Part shown: positions 57,043 to 64,000 of the stretch, piece after piece | How positions within the stretch are numbered: position 1 is the first letter of the stretch | Layout of the letters: every line of letters begins with the position of its first letter | From: Galaxea fascicularis | Taxonomy: Eukaryota; Cnidaria; Anthozoa; Scleractinia; Euphylliidae | Assembly (NCBI GenBank): GCA_948470475.1 | Contig: OX419343.1 | Coordinates: forward strand, 25,175,302 to 25,239,301 | Direction of reading: 5' to 3' | DNA: 64,000 nt | Made by a program: the position numbers and the translations under genes | The notes under the pieces: generated by a model | Databases searched by the model: none | Seen by the model: the letters and a program-made list of their open reading frames with translations, nothing else | What the model was told of the DNA's origin: nothing

Positions 57043-58452
57043 CTCAATTAATTTGTTCTGTAATGAGAATGTGTACATAACCAGAATCATCAGAATTGTG
57101 TAAATGTGAGATAAAAAGTGTATAGTTTATGTCAAAAATTTTTTCTTGCTTTTTGTTTTTGTTTCTTGTATACTGTACAGTAAACATCAGCAGCTCATTT
57201 AATCATAAATCTTGCTGTTAACAAGTCTTACAAAATAGCGGGAGTGCTAATTACCATTACTAAGAATGTTATTGTTAGTGATTGGGAGAGCTACTTCAAA
57301 TGACTAATTTTTCCAGAGCATTATAAATATTGGCCTTGTTGGAGTCCTGAATATCTCAAAAAACACTTGCTGGCTTTTCATATCTAAAAACAAATGGAAC
57401 TTACATGGAATTTGCCATTTTTTAAGGCATAAAACTAGTTTTCATTGCAAATTACCTTACAACACAATGTTTTTGAAGTTCATTTTTTAATGAAAACATC
57501 TTTCAGATGAGACATCATCCATCATCAGTTGTACAGTGAGGAATTACTGCACAGGTAGTAACAATGTTGGCACAAAGGCATCTTTCCAAACTCTGCTTTT
57601 TCTTGAGAAATTTATTTAGTCCAGATGAGGATCTACACCAGTTTACACTGTTTTATGGATTTCAGTCAGTCAGATCTTTTCATAATAAATACATACTTAA
57701 CAAAAGTAAATTTCCTAGTTGAAATCTTGAAATTAGTCTGGAGGTGGTGACCAAGAAACAGCAATGCAATGTCTGTTAGCTGTTCCATCCATTCTACTGG
57801 CATCAAAGGAAACATGAATGACGCCCTTTGCCAGTTCTACTTGTTCTATGAAGATTCGTTGCCCTCCCCTTTAAGCCTTGATGTCAAGATGACTTTATGG
57901 CAAATAAGTGGGAATGACAAGAGCCTAAAACATACTTGCAGAGCACCATATTTTTCACAGGCAAGATTGATAGGACTTGTCTTGCTATGTGTCCTCTACA
58001 ATGTGGAGATTTTCGAGGCTTCATCTGAGAATAATGGAAATAGCCAATATCCTGTCTGAATGACCAACCCAAGAAAGGGTGCTTTGGGGAGTTAAAATCC
58101 AAAACGTTTTCCAGAGGACCATGCCCCTGGCCCCATTAAGAGCTTTGCCTTAAGCGCTTGTTTCAGAAATCGGCCATCATTTATCCTACAGATCCACCCC
58201 TCCAGTCTAGCTCCCACTCATGGCAAACGCCAAAATGACGTTTCTAGTTACACCCGGTTTGGTGGATTCAGGAAATGTTACACAGTTGCTCATTGTACCC
58301 TATTGGAATATTCCATGTTGAGGTGGCTTGCCCCAGGGGTTTTTGAAAATTTCTGTTTAAAATGGTGCTTGCTCTGACATTCAGATATCTGTAAAGAGAA
58401 TTTTAACAGTATAATTTAATGATGTATGACTTCTGCTGATTCCTTCTTGCAT
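57043..58452. other. Intergenic, nothing recognised
   Basis: Includes the INO80C 3' UTR. A plus-strand frame at 57769-58059 (96 codons) has no recognisable domain or splice context. No RNA gene or repeat with clear ends was seen. Confidence 0.5.
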
Positions 58453-58660
58453 GAAAAAAGTTCCAACGTGCATTGCACCCCACTTCCTGTTGTCACGCAA
58501 CGCTTCACTGTGATAAGCCTTAGGAACGATGGCGGATGATGACGATGAAGTAAACAGAAAAAAGTTCCAACGTGCATTGCACCCCACTTCCTGTTGTCAC
58601 GCAACGCTTCACTCTTATAAGCCTTAGGAACGATGGCGGATGATGACGATGAAGTAAACA
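58453..58660 (+). repeat. 104-bp tandem duplication covering a gene start
   Basis: Two direct copies (58453-58556 and 58557-58660) differ at only a few bases (for example 'cactgtgataag' against 'cactcttataag'). Each contains the 5' leader, an ATG and the first nine codons (MADDDDEVN) of the downstream gene. Confidence 0.9.
58529..58627 (+). promoter_or_regulatory. Upstream ORF created by the tandem duplication
   Basis: The ATG of the first copy opens a 32-codon frame that begins with the same residues as the real gene, leaves frame because the repeat is 104 bp (not a multiple of 3), and stops 5 bp before the true ATG at 58633. If transcription starts upstream of 58529, this uORF would reduce translation of the gene. 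If the promoter was duplicated too, transcription may begin within the second copy. Confidence 0.5.
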
Positions 58661-61600
58661 GAGAAATCAATCGTGGTTTTAATGAGGGCAAGCGGAATGA
58701 ATCAATCGAATTGTATCAGAGGAACGCTCTTGGAAACATTGCTTCGCAATTATATCCCGGCTACGGGGAACTTTTTGCCGTTCCTCTTGCAGGAAAGGAC
58801 GATCTCTTCGAACTTCTTTCGGTGTTCGTCAAACAAGACAAAAATACCTTTGAATATATTGGAAGTCTACGCAAGAATGGAGGTGTTTTAGCTGATCAAA
58901 CCATTGATCTTTTGCACCTTTTAAGATCACATTTACACTGTAGCTCAAAAATGGAAGTTGACCGCTATCTAATTGCTCTAAAGCCTCCATTTTCGCGTAA
59001 TGTGAGCGAGTTTTTGGTCGAAGACTTAACTAGCCGACCGGAAGGCCAGTTTTTCTGCTGGCTCGATTTAGGAACAACGCAGATTGAATATGTGGACCTT
59101 GCAAAACTTACAACAAGAGCACGAAACTTGAGAGTTGATCCAAGTTCACCTCAACTTTGTGGAAAAACTTGTGTCTATGTAGTTTACAAGGTATGTATGG
59201 AATTGCATGTGCCGACTAACTACAAGATACATAACGCTAATTAATCATAATTGGATTTCATTGATCAGAAAAATTTTATCAGAAGACAAGGCAGATTTTT
59301 CAAATTGCATTTTGCCACCAGGACTCATTTTATTCTTTGCTCCACAGGTCTGGCACTCGGATAGACTTCATTACTACCCATCTAAAGAATATTCCTCTGG
59401 TGTGTGGTTTGGTAATGACAAACCATCTTTAGAAAGTCAAATCAAACTTTGTACAAAATCAGTGGGCAGATGCTGCATTTGCTTGGACAGGAGGGGTGCA
59501 AGAGCATTCAGTGTTTGCCGCATTCCACTGTCAGCAGATGGGACACTTGAAATGCCCATTTATAATGTCAAACTGCTGTCAACAAATCCATTCAGAACTA
59601 CTGACAATGAAAACTCGTTTTGTGCTCAAGGTAATTATAATGTAGCATATTATTTTTTTTACTCATCAAATCACTGGGATTGAATGATGGTCTAATGTTG
59701 GAAGTGATGATGTTGATCTGTGATAATGAGGATGATGCCAAGATGACGATGAGGATGGTGATTGTGACTGGTGATGGTGACAATATTGATGGGGATGGTG
59801 GTGGTGATGATGATGATGGTGATGATGGTGATGATGATGGCAATGGTGATTGTGATCAATGGTAACATTGACTGTGATAGGGATGTTCATGTTCGTAGTC
59901 ATGGTCACTGTGATGTGATGGTGACAGGGATGGCGATGATGAGGATGATGAACAACTTGGTGGAAACCAAATTTGACAGTTTGAGACAACCTTGGCTTTA
60001 CTTAGCTAGTATTGGTTAATTCTGAGATTAGAGTTTCAATTTGCTGTTGCTGACGAGTGTATTTCTTTGACATTTCAGAACTGGACTTTGACTTTATAAG
60101 AGGGCTGAGATCACAGGTTCAAGACATGAGAACAAAACATATTTGGCAACCTGCTCTGAGAAAGCTCTTTAGTTTTCCTTGTCCTGATGACAGAAGAACC
60201 GCGCTACAATTCTTATTGGAAACCATGAAAAAGTTTCAGGTAGGAGTTTCTAAAGCATCGAAAATTCACCATCCTGTTGCAATAGTTTCATTAGAGTTAA
60301 TTTTGTCACAATGCAGTGGCGGATCCACACCAAGAGACAAGGGGTCGGGGGGGGTGAGTGGGAAGGGAGCTCGGGTTCATCTACCAATTAACCCCTAACT
60401 AGGAAAGCTAGTAGCAAAAACTGAACAAGTTAAAAAGACAAATATCTGTCGCAGTCATCCGCTATCGGTCTTAAAAAGTACTAATAATTCTGCGAGGTGT
60501 ATACGTAATTTCGAGTTTTTATAGTTCTTTAGCTTACGGACTATGAGAATGATTCCATTTAACAAGATTTCAATCGATAGTGAATTTGTTCGTCCCAGTT
60601 AAGGTTTTCATGGAAGTGGACCCTACAATCTTACATTCTTATACGCGCTCAAGTTCATTTTGCTACAGGGACATATCCCGCCCTAGAATGATCGTCGCAA
60701 TCCAATATATCCAGTTTGCTATTGTCATTTTCTTTCAGACGGAAGACGCGAGTGAGATTCAACTGGTCGATTTTTCATCTGTAATTTCTAACCCCCCTCC
60801 ATGCTTGGTATCCAGCCCGACCATATTATCTTCATTTCTACGTGGGGCAGGGATCATTCTGACTGCACCACAACATGCAGACGACGGTGAAATATACGAG
60901 GAACAAATCGTGTTTCAACCAGCAAATTGCCAGGAAAACCTGCGGATTCTGGAAGCCCTTTTCACCGTTCTTGTTAAAGGTAACTTTTGTCGTCTTTTTA
61001 TGGCAATTTTATTGGCTGTTACCAAATACAAAAACCCACAATTTCTCTAGTTGGTAAGGGACAGTATAACCCCATTTTAGCGGCACTTCACAAAGATAAA
61101 ATATGTTCTTTTACATCAAGCACCTACATCAATAAAACCCAACAGTAATATTAGTCTAACTTCTTGTTCTCAGAGCGGGTATGTTACTGAACAAAAGCAA
61201 TGGGCTAATTGAAATTTAGAGAAACTGCGAACATTTTCCGGTTCTGACAAAAACGTTTTAGGGCTTCCTCTCTTCGAAAAATTCATTTAATAATTTCCCT
61301 TAAGTTTTGCAGAAAACCTAGTTTTCGTAAACGTTTTGGAGACATTTTACTGAGATCAAAAAAGAAACACCCGTGACAACCTGTCACTGACTACTCTTGT
61401 TCTGTTTCAATTCACCGCTGAGTATAAAAGAGTAGTTGTTTAAGAAATCAGCAGCAGTGGAAACTTAACTTAGCGTCTGAAAATCGACGCTAAAAGGCTA
61501 ATTGATCTAGTATGGTTATTTTAATGTATGGGGCTTGGCGTACGATTTGTTTCAAAATTCTCCCGGAGGTCTTTGGTACGAAAAGAGCTGTTCAACAAAC

Positions 61601-63329
61601 TGCACGTGTGCAAGATATGTTCCCGGAACTCGCATTGCAATTGCAACCCAAGGCGCCCGAAATATTACAGTGGCATTGTAACTCAGCGTTTAACTTACAG
61701 GAGTTGTAACGGAAGAACAAGGAAAAACTGTCTCCCAGCTGCTAGCTACGGAAGTGGTTTCTCTTCAAGAACTCGTAAGTAGGCGGACATTTTGTAATGG
61801 TGAAAGCGGCTTGCCAGGGCAAAATGAAGTTGACAAAACAATTATGTTGTCAACTTCCAAAAAATGAGGCAAACCCTCGGTTTCACAGGAAAACTGACTT
61901 CGACAATCCTCAGTCATCTGAGATCCTTTAAACAGGCGCGAAGGGTACTTCAGCGTTTAAAGGAAACACGTTTAACAAATCCTTTGTATGTCCTATGAAA
62001 CTTTCCTAACCCCAAACATTTAATTTTCTTTTCTGTTGTTGTTTTCGTTTTCACCTCAGTTATGGAGTGGTTTTACTTAACCCATCAAACAATTTTTATT
62101 ATACAACATGTAATATAGCGTAATAGTCAAATACACACAAAAGAATAATAATACAAGGAAAATAGTGTGTAATAGTTGTTAGTAGTTCGTCGAACACTAA
62201 CTTCTATTTCACGGGTTTAAGTAAAATCACTCTTAATGCAAGCTTTTAGGTGTCGCTTTCCACTGCTGGTTTGCCGTCATACAATTCACGTGCAACGTGC
62301 TAGCCAATCAGCGCCAGCACGAGTTTTCAACAAACGAGGCGATTATGTTAAACGTGCGTTTTCATTTTATTTTATTTATTTACTAATATATTTATTTAGT
62401 TATACCTATAACTAACCGAGTTCGAGGTCCGTACTGTAAGTTACGGACTGAGATTTTTCCCGTTCGCTTCGCGCGCGACGAGAAAAAACGAGGATCCTTA
62501 ACTTACAGTACGGACCGAGAAAACGAGGTTAGTTGGATATTTATTATATCTCCGAGGTTAATCGGGCACGCGGGAAAGGAAACTTTCAAATTTAGCGGGC
62601 CGTACTGTAGAACACGGCCCGCAAAATGGACCAATCACATCGCGCGTGCTGACTGAGAGATAAAATAAATGGTCCAATAAACCAAACAGGCAATCCAACT
62701 AGATTCCGCAAATCGTATAATTTATTCCAATAAGATTATTATTCGATCTAAAGAAAAGAACGAAATACATTTGAGAAACTGAACAGGATTCATCCGTACA
62801 TAAACACGGGAGTAAAACTATTAACTAGAATTACAGCACTGAACACTTACTTCTTTGACGATGTCTAGAAGGATTGTTTCACGGTGTACAGATCAGCAGC
62901 AGATAAATCAGGTCAGAGTATAACAGAAATCGGGTCAGCGAGACAGGTTAGCAAAACATGCACATATCTTTGAATCTGAAATGTCTGAACTGAAAACTGA
63001 CTTATTCACGTGGCTTAATTACATAAGTTAATGTCAATCAAAATCAATTAGGAAATCAAGTTAATAATTCATTGTATTGACGAAACAATAAAGTTAGTTT
63101 TTTTTTTCAGTTTTTCACGCAGATGGCTTGCATCTGTAAACCCTGGAAAGCACTTTATCCGCGTGAAAAGCCCCTGTCAGATTTATGGAAAAAGCACTCT
63201 CGAACAAGACGTTTTCTGGAGAGTCTGGGGCTCCAAGAGATTCTCCGAGGAAACCAAGTGGTTGTCATCTGCCCTGAAAACTGTCAGCTTCTGAATATTT
63301 TATCGCTGTTTTATGACAGCATTGACTAG
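58633..63329 (+). CDS. Unrecognised six-exon protein, 507 aa
   Basis: I do not recognise the family. Six exons join in consistent phase: 58633-59190, 59348-59630, 60079-60239, 60739-60979, 61701-61774 and 63123-63329. All have GT-AG borders, and the last is followed by AATAAA 24 bp after the stop. The acidic start MADDDDEVNR leads to a soluble mixed alpha/beta protein with no signal peptide or membrane segment. A cysteine group (CCICLDRRGARAFSVC) sits near residue 230, and a tryptophan/histidine motif (VWHSDRLHYYPS) opens exon 2. The C-terminal exon is basic (LWKKHSRTRRFLESLG). Exon 6 could begin 12 bp earlier at a second in-frame acceptor (63111). The start region is tandemly duplicated just upstream. 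Splicing is my reading; transcripts would settle it. Confidence 0.7.
59690..59960. repeat. GAT/GGT-rich simple repeat in intron 2
   Basis: A degenerate trinucleotide tract of 'gatgatgg'-type units between exons 2 and 3 of the 507-aa gene. It reads as Asp-, Met- or His-rich frames on the two strands, none of them a gene. Confidence 0.85.
60980..61700 (+). other. Intron 4 of the 507-aa gene
   Basis: 720 bp of AT-rich intron without recognisable repeat ends. Open frames at 61512-61782 overlap exon 5 in other frames and are shadows. Confidence 0.5.
62400..62660. repeat. Uninterrupted copy of the palindromic 'ccgtactgtaagtta' repeat
   Basis: Contains an imperfect hairpin between 62410-62465 ('accgagttcgaggtccgtactgtaag') and 62490-62535 ('cttacagtacggaccgag'), followed by 'gaggttaatcgggcacgcggg' and 'caaaatggaccaatcac'. 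The same blocks flank the nested insertions at 31063-32720. It lies in intron 5 of the 507-aa gene. Confidence 0.7.
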
Positions 63330-63352
63330 AAAGATTGTAATATTACAGATTA

Positions 63353-63358
63353 AATAAA
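63353..63358 (+). terminator. Poly(A) signal of the 507-aa gene
   Basis: AATAAA 24 bp after the TAG stop that ends exon 6, a spacing that supports exon 6 as the true last exon. Confidence 0.65.
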
Positions 63359-64000
63359 TGTCGTGTCTGCTAAAGGTGACTTTACACTTGCTTATTTGTA
63401 GTGGCGATTTTCAGCGCAGCAGTGGCGGCCAAAAATTTGTTGGGATACAAAACGGAAGCGTCGACGATTTTCAAAGCAAAATTGCGTAGGAAGTCTTTGG
63501 CTGGTCCGCGTTACCCGTCAAAATTTTCGGACATCAGTTCCCTCCCCTGTGAAAGTTAATTGAAAGTGCATTTATGTGGCAATCCAACTCTCTTTTGTCT
63601 GCCCGCAGCTGTGGTAGTGTCTTCGACTTCCTTTTGCTGTCGGATGTAAAGTTTACCCGTCAACCCCAGTTCATGGTTGAGGCTCATTGTCCTCCTGGAA
63701 TTTCACAGAGAAAAAGTTATATAATTTCACAGTGATCTGATTTCTTTACTTAAAATGTAACCTTAAGTTAATCGATTTAAATTTTTATTCAGTTCAACTT
63801 TGAACGTAAATTTTAATCGTCACTGGTCTGCAAAAGAAAAATGTGGATCGTGTTTCCGAATGATTACGAATAAAAGATAGGTGGTTGTTTATTTTTATCT
63901 ATCGGTAAAACATCTGTAAAAGGTGCCTGGCTGTTAAAACGCCGGAAAAATAAACTTCAAATTGCGGAACGACCTGCAAGTTGACAAGAATATTTTTAAC
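63359..64000. other. Right edge, nothing recognised
   Basis: About 640 bp of AT-rich sequence with no exon, RNA gene or repeat with clear ends. Confidence 0.5.

Noticed and set aside
59207..59347. Longer version of exon 2 of the 507-aa gene starting near 59270.
   Set aside because: The frame is open, but the nearby CAG acceptor gives the wrong phase. The acceptor at 59345-59347, with a pyrimidine-rich lead, matches phase 0 of exon 1.
59690..60019. Frames rich in Asp, Met or His on both strands.
   Set aside because: They are translations of a GAT/GGT simple repeat in an intron.

Overview
This window reads as nuclear DNA of an animal. It is AT-rich, its genes are split by phase-consistent GT-AG introns, and it holds single copies of conserved metazoan genes (RPE, DONSON, CCDC148, INO80C). 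The two SAMD9-like genes fused to a DZIP3-type HEPN domain, the many GC-tipped and palindromic short transposons, and the tRNA-derived SINEs suggest an anthozoan cnidarian, most likely a stony coral. That last step is inference. No tool was run; splice sites were placed by reading the sequence.

Layout. 0.3-3.5 kb: ribulose-phosphate 3-epimerase (minus strand; the 3' exon or exons lie beyond the left edge). 3.5-7 kb: repeats. 7-14.5 kb: a three-exon HEPN/SAMD9-like gene (minus), preceded by nested MITEs (14.9-19.3 kb). 19.8-27.1 kb: an apparently intact BEL/Pao LTR retrotransposon with LTRs identical by eye and a 5-bp target duplication, lying between two paralogues. 27.3-35.0 kb: the second HEPN/SAMD9-like gene (minus), whose second intron holds a stack of nested DNA transposons. 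36.5-40.9 kb: a Schlafen-like gene (plus) carrying the E-x4-E acidic pair, head to head with the second HEPN/SAMD9-like gene. 42.1-45.1 kb: DONSON (plus). 47.6-54.1 kb: CCDC148 (minus, 11 exons). 54.25-57.0 kb: INO80C (plus), 159 bp from the CCDC148 start; its second intron holds a Mutator-type element that has captured part of a RecQ-like helicase. 58.6-63.3 kb: an unrecognised six-exon gene (507 aa) whose start region is tandemly duplicated.

How the genes may work together. The housekeeping genes (RPE, DONSON, INO80C) look like ordinary neighbours. The block from 7 to 41 kb looks like an innate-immunity cluster. In vertebrates SAMD9/SAMD9L join an AlbA_2 (Schlafen-type) nuclease to a P-loop STAND module. 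Here the SAMD9-like STAND/OB body instead carries a HEPN domain with an intact RN-x4-H motif, and a separate AlbA_2/Schlafen-like gene sits next door in divergent orientation. This split arrangement is the most interesting feature of the window.
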